Source of the DNA: Pseudomonas mendocina
Lineage (GTDB): Bacteria > Pseudomonadota > Gammaproteobacteria > Pseudomonadales > Pseudomonadaceae
DNA: 64,000 bases
Assembly (NCBI RefSeq): GCF_003008615.1
Contig: NZ_CP027657.1
Span: 1,550,001-1,614,000 of the forward strand
Reading direction: 5' to 3'
Below the pieces are notes generated by a model, which was not told where the DNA came from, did no database searches, and worked only from the letters and a program-made list of their open reading frames with translations. Each line of letters opens with the position of its first letter. Within the stretch, counting starts at the first letter, position 1. Below, in pieces: positions 1 through 7,349 of the stretch. The position numbers were made by a program, and so were the translations under genes.

Positions 1-1
1 C

Positions 2-325
2 CGCACCGTGTCTGCCCTGGTCGAAGAGTCCGTGGCCTCTGCCTACCGGCAAGCCGGCTATGACGTGGTGACAGCACCCAACGCCGCCGGCGCTACCGAG
101 GTGAAGGTTCGCGTCAAGGAGTTCTGGTCATGGTTTTCGCCCGGCTTCTTCTATGTGACGGTCAACAACAAGTCGCGCCTGAACATCGAAGCTGCTGGCC
201 AACCGAACATGGAGATCGTCACGCTGAAAAGCGATGGCATGCAAGCCGTTACCGATAGCGACTGGAAAGCCATCACCGAAGCCGGCCTACGGGAAATCGC
301 TCAGGAAGCCGCCAACAAACTCTGA
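2..325 (+). CDS. C-terminal part of an unidentified protein (5' end outside window)
   Basis: The reading frame is open to the left edge and stops with TGA at 323-325, so only about the last 107 residues are present. A GTG at position 8 could serve as an internal start, but the open frame before it makes a truncated longer protein more likely. The visible part has mixed alpha/beta character (VTAPNAAGATEVKVRVKEF, then FFYVTVNNKSRLNIEA). It has no membrane segment and no motif I can assign. It could be the tail of a YajG-like envelope lipoprotein, but this is a weak impression. A strong hairpin terminator follows directly. Confidence 0.55.
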   Translation, partial: RTVSALVEESVASAYRQAGYDVVTAPNAAGATEVKVRVKEFWSWFSPGFFYVTVNNKSRLNIEAAGQPNMEIVTLKSDGMQAVTDSDWKAITEAGLREIAQEAANKL

Positions 326-339
326 CGCGTCAACTGAAG

Positions 340-372
340 CAAGAACGCCCCGACATCATCGGGGCGTTCTTG
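340..372. terminator. Rho-independent bidirectional terminator
   Basis: A perfect 14-bp stem (arms beginning CAAGAACGCCCCGA and ending TCGGGGCGTTCTTG) closes a 5-nt loop (catca). It lies between the stop codon of the leftmost gene and the 3' end of the convergent ParA gene, so it can serve both. The T-rich tail on the plus strand is short (TTGTTTGG). Confidence 0.85.
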
Positions 373-417
373 TTTGGCAAGAGCTGAAAGCTTGCATCCA
401 GGCTGCCCAGGCTGGTC

Positions 418-1191
418 TCAATCAGCAGCGTTCAGCAGATCGTGCAGCTCAACGAACTGCTGCGTTAGCTTGTGCCGTGCATCCAGATAGATCAGCGGCG
501 TGCACACCTGGTGCGACTCACGCATCTTCACCGAACTCATCAGATTCACCGGCAGCACCGGCAATCCTTCGGCGACCAGCTCATCCAGCAGTTGCTGCGG
601 CAAGGTGGCGCGCGGTTGGAACTGGTTGACCACGATACCTTCCACCTCCAGGCCATCGTTGTGGTCTTCCTTCAATTCTTCGATCTCGGCCAGCAGGCCG
701 TACAGGGCATTGCGCGAGAAGCTGTCGCAGTCGAAGGGGATCAGCACGCGATCGGCCGCGATCAAGGCCGATACCGTATAGAAATTCAGCGCAGGCGGCG
801 TATCCAGGTAGATGTGGTCGTAGTCTTCGGCCAACTCGTCGAGCAATTTGCGCAGTTTGTTGATCTTGTGTTTCTGCTCCAGCTTCGGCTGCAGCTCGGC
901 CAGCTCGGCCGTGGCAGTGATCACGTGCAGGTTGTCGAACGGCGTTTCGTAGATGTCCACCTTGCCCTTCTTGGCGAACGGCCCGGACGCCAGGGTCTGC
1001 TTGAAGAAATCGGCGATTCCCATGGGGATTTCCTCGCCAGTCAGACCGGTGAGGTAGTGGGTCGAGTTGGCCTGAGCATCCAGGTCGATCAACAGCGTCC
1101 GATACCCCTGGGCCGCACTCACTGCCGCAAGATTGCAGGCGATGCTGGACTTGCCCACGCCCCCCTTCTGGTTGAACACCACACGTCGCAT
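418..1191 (-). CDS. ParA/MinD/Soj-family ATPase (orphan)
   Basis: The 257-residue protein begins MRRVVFNQKGGVGKSS, so the deviant Walker A motif (KGGVGKS) sits at residues 9-15. LLIDLDAQANSTHYL (Walker A', about 33-47) and a later DHIYLDTPPAL segment (Walker B) complete the ParA fold. I chose the ATG at 1189-1191 because a GGGAG Shine-Dalgarno precedes it and the P-loop then has its usual place. An upstream in-frame ATG at 1263 would add 24 residues with no family match. Family members use ATP-dependent dimerisation to position DNA, chemoreceptors or polar complexes. No ParB or parS-like partner is visible beside it, so the cargo is unknown. It converges on the terminator at 340-372 and is divergent from the pigment operon. 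Confidence 0.85.
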   Translation of the reverse strand: MRRVVFNQKGGVGKSSIACNLAAVSAAQGYRTLLIDLDAQANSTHYLTGLTGEEIPMGIADFFKQTLASGPFAKKGKVDIYETPFDNLHVITATAELAELQPKLEQKHKINKLRKLLDELAEDYDHIYLDTPPALNFYTVSALIAADRVLIPFDCDSFSRNALYGLLAEIEELKEDHNDGLEVEGIVVNQFQPRATLPQQLLDELVAEGLPVLPVNLMSSVKMRESHQVCTPLIYLDARHKLTQQFVELHDLLNAAD

Positions 1192-1302
1192 CGCCGGTCT
1201 CCCTGGATCTCGAATATTCCGAATTCTATGCAAAGCCCATGACAAGCACGAGACGTAGGCCACAACGCCATCATCCGCCCATCAGAAGAAGCTGCGCAAC
1301 AT

Positions 1303-1331
1303 TTGCACAGTACCGCGTGCATCTAGATAAT
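1303..1331 (+). promoter_or_regulatory. Candidate sigma70 promoter of the aryl polyene operon
   Basis: TTGCAC at 1303-1308 and GATAAT at 1326-1331 are separated by 17 bp. They lie about 107 bp upstream of the first pigment gene and are the best promoter-like match in the 246-bp gap 1192-1437. The -35 box is only a partial match, so this is a prediction from pattern alone. Confidence 0.4.
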
Positions 1332-1437
1332 GCCCGACCGAATAAGTACCGGCACTATGCCATGGCACTGACTAGCGTCTCTTTCAGGCGTCTCGTCATG
1401 CCGACCTGTATGCCCGGAGTGGCGAAAGCCTCGTGCT

Positions 1438-2154
1438 ATGAATTTCCAGATCGAAGGATTGCGCGCCTGGGCCCCCGGCCTAGAGTCAGAGGATGATTGG
1501 CGTGCCTGGTGCAACGCCCCCGTGGTCGTGCCCGACGACCAACAGCAGCCGGACGTAAGTTTTCTCCCCGCCATGCAACGGCGTCGCCTCAGTCGGTTGG
1601 CGCGAATGCTGTTCCATGTCGCCTGGCCGCTGGCTGAGGGGCAAGGCCCACTGCCACTGGTATTCGCCTCACGTCATGGCGAAACCCCGCGCACGCTGGC
1701 CATCCTCAGCGAATTGGCCAAGGGTGAAGCCCTGTCGCCCACCCAGTTCAGCCTGTCGGTGCATAACGCCATCATCGGTCTGTGGTCGATCCTGCGCGAA
1801 GACAACAGCGAGATGACCGCCATGGCCGCTGCCGGCGACGGTCTGGAACAGGCCATGCTCGAAGCCAGTGGCCTGCTTGCCGAAGGCGCTCCCGCAGTGT
1901 TACTGGTTATTGCAGAAGAATTACCGCCTGACCTCTACACGCCCTATATAGATGACGTACCCTTCTCCTACGCGCTGGCTCTGCTGCTGAAACCGGGCAA
2001 AACCTGGACCTTGAGCCTCGCGCCCGCCGAATCCGGCTTACCCGCCGCCTGGCCACACCCCCTGAACCTGTTGCGCGCCTTGCATGGCGGGCAACGAACG
2101 CTGATTCACTACTGGAAAGACCGTCAATGGACCTGGTCACGCAACGAGGCCTGA
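1438..2154 (+). CDS. apeC: Beta-ketoacyl synthase-like chain length factor of aryl polyene synthesis (ApeC type)
   Basis: This 238-residue protein opens MNFQIEGLRAWAPGLES, the typical start of the small ketosynthase-like proteins (Ketoacyl-synt_2 family) in aryl polyene clusters. It resembles the N-terminal half of a KS (LVFASRHGETPRTLAILSEL; FSLSVHNAIIGLWSI) and has no TACSS-type nucleophile. It is therefore a non-catalytic partner rather than a condensing enzyme. In the characterised Xenorhabdus system ApeC pairs with the KS ApeO as a chain-length factor; the same pairing is inferred here. It is the first gene of a dense operon and overlaps the next gene by 28 nt. No convincing Shine-Dalgarno precedes the ATG; the start rests on N-terminal similarity. 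Confidence 0.85.
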   Translation: MNFQIEGLRAWAPGLESEDDWRAWCNAPVVVPDDQQQPDVSFLPAMQRRRLSRLARMLFHVAWPLAEGQGPLPLVFASRHGETPRTLAILSELAKGEALSPTQFSLSVHNAIIGLWSILREDNSEMTAMAAAGDGLEQAMLEASGLLAEGAPAVLLVIAEELPPDLYTPYIDDVPFSYALALLLKPGKTWTLSLAPAESGLPAAWPHPLNLLRALHGGQRTLIHYWKDRQWTWSRNEA

Positions 2155-2936
2155 GCCCTTACAGCCCGCCTTATGCATGGAGGCTTGTCGCCACCGCACT
2201 GAGCTTCGCCCTGTTCGGCATCGGCGGTGTATTGCTGCGCGTGCTGGTATTCCCGCTGCTCAGCCTGTTACCCGGCGATACCCTGCGCCGACGAACCCGG
2301 GCGCGCGCAGTAGTCAGCTGGACGTTTCGCGTATTCGTCGAATTCATGTACCGCACCGGTGTGCTCACCTATGAAGTCGAGGGTGCGGAACGCCTGGGTC
2401 GCCCTGGACAAGTGGTCATCGCCAATCATCCCTCGCTGATCGATGTGGTGGTGCTGATCGCCTTCATCCGCGATGCCAACTGCGTGGTCAAACAGAGCCT
2501 GTGGGAAAACCCCTGCATGCGCGGGCCGATTCGCGCCGCCCAATACATCAGCAACAGCGGCAGCATGGACATGCTCGACGAAGCAGCCGGCGCCCTGCAA
2601 AGCGGCGAAACCCTGATCATTTTCCCCGAAGGCACCCGCACCGTACCCGGCACCAACCCGGAGTTTCATCGGGGTGCAGCGGCGATTGCAGTACGCGGCG
2701 CCAGCGTGGTGACCCCGGTGGTCATCAGCGTGACCCCCACCACCCTGACCAAGGCCGAACCCTGGTACAGCATTCCGTCGCGTCGTTTCCACTTTCGCCT
2801 GCGGGTCGGTGAGGATATCGATCCGCGGCAATTCACCGAGCAGGCCCCTTTGCCGATTGCCTCGCGCAAGCTCAACGACCATCTGCATCAACACTTTATG
2901 AAGGAGCTCGCCTCAGATGAGCGATCTGCAACTTGA
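2127..2936 (+). CDS. PlsC-type 1-acyl-glycerol-3-phosphate acyltransferase-like protein (ApeD position)
   Basis: The 269-residue protein has a hydrophobic N-terminal segment (about residues 17-50, LVATALSFALFGIGGVLL) followed by the acyltransferase motifs. NHPSLID near residue 95 is the HX4D catalytic motif, and FPEGTR near residue 168 is the substrate-binding block. Family members move acyl chains from ACP or CoA onto lysophosphatidate or similar alcohols at the inner membrane. Position between the chain-length factor and two ACP genes fits a role in attaching the polyene acyl chain to its lipid carrier; that role is inference. It overlaps both neighbours (28 nt and 20 nt), which suggests translational coupling. 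Confidence 0.8.
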   Translation: MDLVTQRGLSPYSPPYAWRLVATALSFALFGIGGVLLRVLVFPLLSLLPGDTLRRRTRARAVVSWTFRVFVEFMYRTGVLTYEVEGAERLGRPGQVVIANHPSLIDVVVLIAFIRDANCVVKQSLWENPCMRGPIRAAQYISNSGSMDMLDEAAGALQSGETLIIFPEGTRTVPGTNPEFHRGAAAIAVRGASVVTPVVISVTPTTLTKAEPWYSIPSRRFHFRLRVGEDIDPRQFTEQAPLPIASRKLNDHLHQHFMKELASDERSAT

Positions 2937-3177
2937 AATCAAGAACCTGATCATCGATGCCCTCGGCCTGGAGGACATGAGCGCCGACGACATTGGCGCT
3001 GAGCAGACGCTGTTTGGCGAAGGGCTCGGCCTGGACTCGGTAGACGCGCTCGAACTGGGCCTGGCGATCCAGAAGCGTTTCGGCATCAAGATCGACGCCG
3101 AAGCCAAGGACACGCGCAAGCACTTCGCCAACGTCGCGAGCCTGGCTGCATTCGTTTCTGCTCAGAAAGCCGCTTGA
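2917..3177 (+). CDS. apeE: Acyl carrier protein, first ACP of the aryl polyene pathway (ApeE)
   Basis: This is an 86-residue acidic ACP with the phosphopantetheine attachment site GLGLDSVDALEL; the modified serine is Ser41. The usual four-helix pattern follows. Aryl polyene systems carry two dedicated ACPs, one accepting the activated aryl starter and one carrying the growing chain; I cannot tell from sequence which role this copy has. It overlaps the acyltransferase by 20 nt and is followed at once by the second ACP. Confidence 0.9.
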   Translation: MSDLQLEIKNLIIDALGLEDMSADDIGAEQTLFGEGLGLDSVDALELGLAIQKRFGIKIDAEAKDTRKHFANVASLAAFVSAQKAA

Positions 3178-3188
3178 GGATTTCACCG

Positions 3189-3455
3189 ATGCAAAGCCGT
3201 GAAGAAATCTTCGTCACCCTGCGTAGCGCCCTGGTGGAACTGTTCGAGCTGGATGCCGAGCGTGTGACCCTGGACGCCAGCCTGTATGAAGACCTGGAGA
3301 TCGACAGCATCGATGCCGTCGACCTGATCGACCACATCAAGCGCCAGACCGGGCGCAAGCTCGCCGCCGAAGAGTTCAAGAGCGTGCGTAGCGTCGGCGA
3401 TGTGGTCGAGGCCGTCTACCGCCTGATCAACGACGTCCCTCAGACTCAAGACTGA
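3189..3455 (+). CDS. apeF: Acyl carrier protein, second ACP of the aryl polyene pathway (ApeF)
   Basis: This 88-residue ACP has the phosphopantetheine motif YEDLEIDSIDAVDL, with the modified serine at Ser40. I took the ATG at 3189, which has a GAGG Shine-Dalgarno about 9 nt upstream; a TTG 15 nt earlier in frame lacks support. It differs from the preceding ACP in having the DSID rather than DSVD context and a longer C-terminal helix. This agrees with two specialised carriers rather than a recent duplication. The next gene starts 4 nt after its stop. Confidence 0.9.
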   Translation: MQSREEIFVTLRSALVELFELDAERVTLDASLYEDLEIDSIDAVDLIDHIKRQTGRKLAAEEFKSVRSVGDVVEAVYRLINDVPQTQD

Positions 3456-3459
3456 CCCG

Positions 3460-4005
3460 ATGGCTCGCCTGTTTGGCCTGCTGTTACTGATAGCCGGCGT
3501 GCTCTATCCCTTCGCCGTCTACTACGGCATGGAGCATTGGTCACCACGTTTGTTCGCCGCATTGCTGGGCGGACTCTGGCTGGCCCGTGTGCTGACGGCA
3601 CGTCGCCGACCGGGTGGGCTGTGGCTGGCCGTGGCGGCGTTGGCGTTCTGCTTGCTACTCGGCGTCGCGAACGAGCCAGCGCTACTGCGCTGGTATCCGG
3701 TGCTGCTCAACCTGATGCTGCTGGCGCTGTTCGGCCTCAGTCTGAAATTCGGCCCGCCGCTGGTGGAACGCATGGCTCGCCTGCGAGAACCGCAGTTGCC
3801 GGAAGTCGCCGTGCGCTACACGCGCAAGGTGACCCTGGTCTGGACGCTGTTTTTCCTCAGCAACACGTTCTTGCTGATGGCGCTGGCGATGTGGGCTCCG
3901 CTCTCCTGGTGGACGCTGTACACCGGCTTCATCTCTTACGGCCTGATTGGCCTGTTGTTCGCTGGCGAATGGTTGATTCGCCAGCAGGTAAGGAAACACG
4001 AATGA
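3460..4005 (+). CDS. COG4648-type integral membrane protein of the aryl polyene cluster (ApeG position)
   Basis: The 181-residue protein is almost wholly hydrophobic, with about five or six membrane segments (for example residues 1-20, 27-45, 50-66, 75-90, 122-145 and 150-172). Short basic loops (TARRRPGG; VERMARLREP) lie between them. Proteins of this kind sit between the ACP and ligase genes in many aryl polyene clusters, but their biochemical role is not established. It may hold the soluble ACP and ligase enzymes at the membrane or take part in lipid handling; this is speculation. Its TGA overlaps the ATG of the next gene. Confidence 0.7.
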   Translation: MARLFGLLLLIAGVLYPFAVYYGMEHWSPRLFAALLGGLWLARVLTARRRPGGLWLAVAALAFCLLLGVANEPALLRWYPVLLNLMLLALFGLSLKFGPPLVERMARLREPQLPEVAVRYTRKVTLVWTLFFLSNTFLLMALAMWAPLSWWTLYTGFISYGLIGLLFAGEWLIRQQVRKHE

Positions 4006-5666
4006 CCTGGCTGCCCCTCACCGATCTGTTGCTCGAGACTCACCATGAGCGCCAGGTTGCTCTGGAACCAGCGCTGCATCATCCAGAGCTGCGTGAGCGC
4101 GCCTTGCGCCTGGCTGCAGCCCTACAGACGCGCGGCGTACAACGCGTGGCGCTGTATCTGGAAGATGCCGCTGAACTGGCCATTGCCCTGCTTGGCGCCT
4201 GGCGCGCCGGGGTGCAGGTGCTGCTGCCGGCCGATGCCCAGACGCAGACCCGCCAGCGTCTGGCGGCCCAGATCGATCTGTGGCTGGATGACCTGGCCAG
4301 GCTGGATGCAGCCCCGCTGCCTGGCGCCCGCCTGCTGCCCGAACAGTGCCGCCTGACCCTGTGCACCTCGGGTTCCAGCGGCGAGCCCAAGCTGATCGAC
4401 AAGAGCCTGGCGCAACTGGCCAATGAGGTCGAGGCGCTGGAGCGCTTGTGGGGAGCGCACCTCGGCCAAGCGACCATCCTCGGCAGCGTCGCCTGCCAGC
4501 ATATCTATGGCCTGCTGTTCCGCCTGCTGTGGCCGCTGTGCGCAGGACGATCGCTGTATCGCCGCGCTCTGCCCTTTCCTGAAGACCTGCAGCAGGTAAG
4601 CCTCGGCCAGACCGACTTCACCTGGATAGCCAGCCCAGCCTTGCTCAAGCGCATGGGCGACAACCTGGACTGGCCGGCGCTGAGTCGCGTGAAGCAGGTA
4701 TTTTCCTCCGGTGGCGCGCTGCCCGGTGAAGCAGCCGAATCCCTGCACGAACGCCTGGGCCAGTGGCCGACGGAAATCTATGGCAGCTCGGAAACCGGCG
4801 GTATCGGTTGGCGTCAGGGCGACACGCCTTGGCAGCCATTCCCCGGCGTCGAACTGAGCCTCGATGAGGCCGGCGCCCTGCGCATCGCCTCGCCGTACTT
4901 GCCAGCCGGACATGTCGAACAGAGCGCGGACGCCGCCGAGATCGGTGACGATGGTCGTTTCGTCCTGCGTGGACGTCTCGACCGCATCGTCAAGCTGGAA
5001 GAAAAACGCATCTCCCTGCCCATGCTCGAGCAGGCGCTGATCAGCCATGACTGGGTTGCCGATGCACGCCTTGGCGTCATTCAGGAAGGCCGTGCCTTCC
5101 TCGGTGCCTTGCTGGCGCTGAGCCCCAGTGGCGTACATGCCCTGCGCAATCAGGGCCGCCGCAGCGTGACCGAAACTCTGCGCCGGCACCTGGCCGAACA
5201 CTGCGAAGCCATCGCCCTGCCGCGCCGCTGGCGTCTGCTGCTGGAGTTGCCCTACAGCAGCCAGGGCAAGCTGGCGCAAAGTCAGGTCGAAGCCCTGCTG
5301 GCAGAACCGCGGCCAACACGGGTGGAGCCCATCAGCGCCGAAGAACGCGACGGCGAATGGCTGCTGCAGTTGCAGGTACCACTGGATCTGGCCCATTTCA
5401 CCGGCCATTTCCCGCAGACCCCGGTGCTGCCGGGCGTGGTGCAGATCGACTGGGCGCAGCAACTGGCTCGCCAGCTGATCGCCCAGCTGCCGCCACGTTT
5501 CGCCGGCATGGAAGTGCTGAAGTTCCAGCAGCTGGTGCGCCCCGGCGACACCCTGCAGCTATCGCTGCGCTTCGATGCCGAACGCGGCAAGCTCTACTTC
5601 GCCTACCGCAATGGCGAGGCCGCCTGCTCTTCCGGGCGAGTTCTGCTGGAGCAGGCGCATGGCTGA
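4002..5666 (+). CDS. apeH: Fused aryl-ACP ligase / 3-hydroxyacyl-ACP dehydratase (ApeH-ApeI)
   Basis: This 554-residue two-domain protein starts at the ATG at 4002, which overlaps the previous stop (ATGA). Residues 1 to about 435 are an adenylate-forming ligase. They hold the P-loop CTSGSSGEPK (121-130), the A5 motif IYGSSETGGI (259-268), GRLDRIVKLEEKRIS near 324-338, and a likely A10 lysine in SSQGKL (Lys423). Residues about 450-554 are a hot-dog dehydratase with HFTGHFPQTPVLPGVV, the FabZ-like active-site histidine being His469. The ligase should activate the aryl acid starter for loading on ApeE/F, and the dehydratase should form the polyene double bonds. In the Xenorhabdus nomenclature these activities are ApeH and ApeI. 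Here they form one polypeptide. Confidence 0.88.
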   Translation: MTWLPLTDLLLETHHERQVALEPALHHPELRERALRLAAALQTRGVQRVALYLEDAAELAIALLGAWRAGVQVLLPADAQTQTRQRLAAQIDLWLDDLARLDAAPLPGARLLPEQCRLTLCTSGSSGEPKLIDKSLAQLANEVEALERLWGAHLGQATILGSVACQHIYGLLFRLLWPLCAGRSLYRRALPFPEDLQQVSLGQTDFTWIASPALLKRMGDNLDWPALSRVKQVFSSGGALPGEAAESLHERLGQWPTEIYGSSETGGIGWRQGDTPWQPFPGVELSLDEAGALRIASPYLPAGHVEQSADAAEIGDDGRFVLRGRLDRIVKLEEKRISLPMLEQALISHDWVADARLGVIQEGRAFLGALLALSPSGVHALRNQGRRSVTETLRRHLAEHCEAIALPRRWRLLLELPYSSQGKLAQSQVEALLAEPRPTRVEPISAEERDGEWLLQLQVPLDLAHFTGHFPQTPVLPGVVQIDWAQQLARQLIAQLPPRFAGMEVLKFQQLVRPGDTLQLSLRFDAERGKLYFAYRNGEAACSSGRVLLEQAHG

Positions 5667-6405
5667 GTCTGACTTCAATCCCTGCGCGGTGATTCCGGTG
5701 TACAACCACGAGCGGCCATTGCCTGGCGTGGTCGGGGAGCTGCGCAGCGCCGGGTTGCCTTGTCTGCTGGTGGATGACGGTTCGAGCGCCACCTGTGCCG
5801 CGGTCATGGACGAGCTGGCGCAACAAGCGGGCGTCCATCTGCTGCGCCTGCCCGCCAACCTGGGCAAAGGTGGAGCGGTGATGGCCGGCCTGCGCGAAGC
5901 GGCACGCCTCGGCTATAGCCATGCATTGCAGGTAGACGCTGACGGTCAGCACGACCTGAGCACCCTGGATCGCTTCATCGCCACCGCCCGCGCACATCCG
6001 CAGGCCTTGGTCTGCGGTTATCCGCAATACGATGCGAGCGTGCCCAAGTCGCGCCTGTATGCCCGCTACCTGACCCATGTCTGGGTCTGGATCAACTGCC
6101 TGTCGCTGCAGATCCGCGATTCCATGTGTGGCTTCCGCGTCTATCCACTGCCGGCCACCCTGGCGCTGCTCGATACGGTGAAACTCGGCCGGCGCATGGA
6201 TTTCGACACCGAGATTCTGGTGCGCATGGCCTGGCGCGAACAGCCGATGCACTGGCTGCCGACCCGCGTGCACTACCCGGCCGATGGGCTTTCGCACTTT
6301 CGTCTGTGGCACGACAACCTGCTGATCTCCGGCATGCATGCGCGACTGTTCTTCGGCATGCTGCTGCGCGCACCGCGCATTCTCTGGCGCAGGCTGGCCG
6401 CATGA
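5659..6405 (+). CDS. Family 2 glycosyltransferase of the aryl polyene cluster
   Basis: This is a 248-residue GT-A fold enzyme without large membrane segments. PCAVIPVYNHERPL opens the nucleotide-binding fold at residues 9-22, LLVDDGSS holds the first aspartates (about 36-43), and LQVDADGQHD is the DXD metal-binding site (about 90-99). It resembles dolichol-phosphate mannosyltransferase-type GT2 enzymes. The ATG at 5659 overlaps the ligase stop by 8 nt. The next gene, an acyltransferase, overlaps by 4 nt. In some aryl polyene clusters these two activities are fused (ApeJ, from memory), so this pair may be a split version. The sugar donor and acceptor cannot be read from sequence. Confidence 0.82.
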   Translation: MAESDFNPCAVIPVYNHERPLPGVVGELRSAGLPCLLVDDGSSATCAAVMDELAQQAGVHLLRLPANLGKGGAVMAGLREAARLGYSHALQVDADGQHDLSTLDRFIATARAHPQALVCGYPQYDASVPKSRLYARYLTHVWVWINCLSLQIRDSMCGFRVYPLPATLALLDTVKLGRRMDFDTEILVRMAWREQPMHWLPTRVHYPADGLSHFRLWHDNLLISGMHARLFFGMLLRAPRILWRRLAA

Positions 6406-7349
6406 GCGCTGCCGAACACAACGAGCACTGGGCCCGGCAGAAGGAGCGCGGCAGTTTCCTGCTGATGCGTTTCACCGTCGCGGCCGCGCGCCTGCTCGGC
6501 CGTCGCCCTCTGGTGCCGCTGCTGTATCTGATCGTGCTGTATTTCTATGTTTTTGGCCGCAGCGCGCGCACCAGCATCCATCAGTATCAGCACAACCTGG
6601 CAGCCTGGAGCGCACGCCCAGAGTTGCGTCCCAGCCGCGGTTCGGTACTGCGTCAGTTCCTGGCGTTCGCCGACAGCCTGCTGGACAAGCTCGATGTGTG
6701 GAACGGCCGCCTGCCACTGCAGCAGTTGCAACTGGACGATCCCGACGACATCCGCGGGCAACTGCATAGAGGTGGTCGCGGGCGCCTGCTGGTCGGCGCG
6801 CACCTGGGCAATCTGGAGGTCTGCCGCGCCCTGGCCGAACTCGGCGAGCAGGTGTGCATGAACGTGCTGGTGCACACCAAGCATGCCGAGCGCTTCAACC
6901 GCCTGCTGGGCGAGTCCGGCGCCAGCCACCTGCGCCTGATTCAGGTCAGCGAACTGGATCCGGCGATCATGCTGCAGTTGGCCGAACGTCTGGAGCGCGG
7001 CGAGTGGCTGGCCATCGCCGGCGACCGCGTGCCCCTGCATGGCGGGCGCAGCGTGGTGGTCGACTTCCTCGGCCTGCCGGCGGCGTTTCCGCAAGGCCCC
7101 TGGTTGCTGGCCGGCCTGCTGCAATGCCCGGTCGGGCTGATGCACTGCCTGAAGATCGACGGGCGCTACCAGGTGCGCCTGGAACATTTCGCCGATGCCG
7201 TGAGCTGGAAGCGCAGCGAGCGCGACCAGGTGGTTCACGGCTGGGCACAACGTTACGCGCAGCGCCTGGGCGAACACTGCCTGGACGCACCGCAACAATG
7301 GTTCAACTTCTACCCTTTCTGGAAGCGAGATGACGACATACCAGCCTGA
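6402..7349 (+). CDS. HtrB/LpxL-like lysophospholipid acyltransferase (LPLAT) superfamily protein
   Basis: The 315-residue protein begins MSAAEHNEHWARQKERGSF, as in LPLAT proteins from aryl polyene clusters. A membrane segment lies around residues 35-55 (PLVPLLYLIVLYFYVFG). The catalytic-type motif is GAHLGNLEV near residue 133, matching the HX4D/E histidine region of LpxL-like enzymes. RGEWLAIAGDRVPLHGG and FPQGPWLLAGLL further on match the lipid A acyltransferase fold. The likely task is transfer of an acyl chain to a lipid or glycolipid at the inner membrane. It starts inside the stop of the glycosyltransferase (ATGA) and overlaps the ammonia-lyase gene by 20 nt. Confidence 0.8.
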   Translation: MSAAEHNEHWARQKERGSFLLMRFTVAAARLLGRRPLVPLLYLIVLYFYVFGRSARTSIHQYQHNLAAWSARPELRPSRGSVLRQFLAFADSLLDKLDVWNGRLPLQQLQLDDPDDIRGQLHRGGRGRLLVGAHLGNLEVCRALAELGEQVCMNVLVHTKHAERFNRLLGESGASHLRLIQVSELDPAIMLQLAERLERGEWLAIAGDRVPLHGGRSVVVDFLGLPAAFPQGPWLLAGLLQCPVGLMHCLKIDGRYQVRLEHFADAVSWKRSERDQVVHGWAQRYAQRLGEHCLDAPQQWFNFYPFWKRDDDIPA

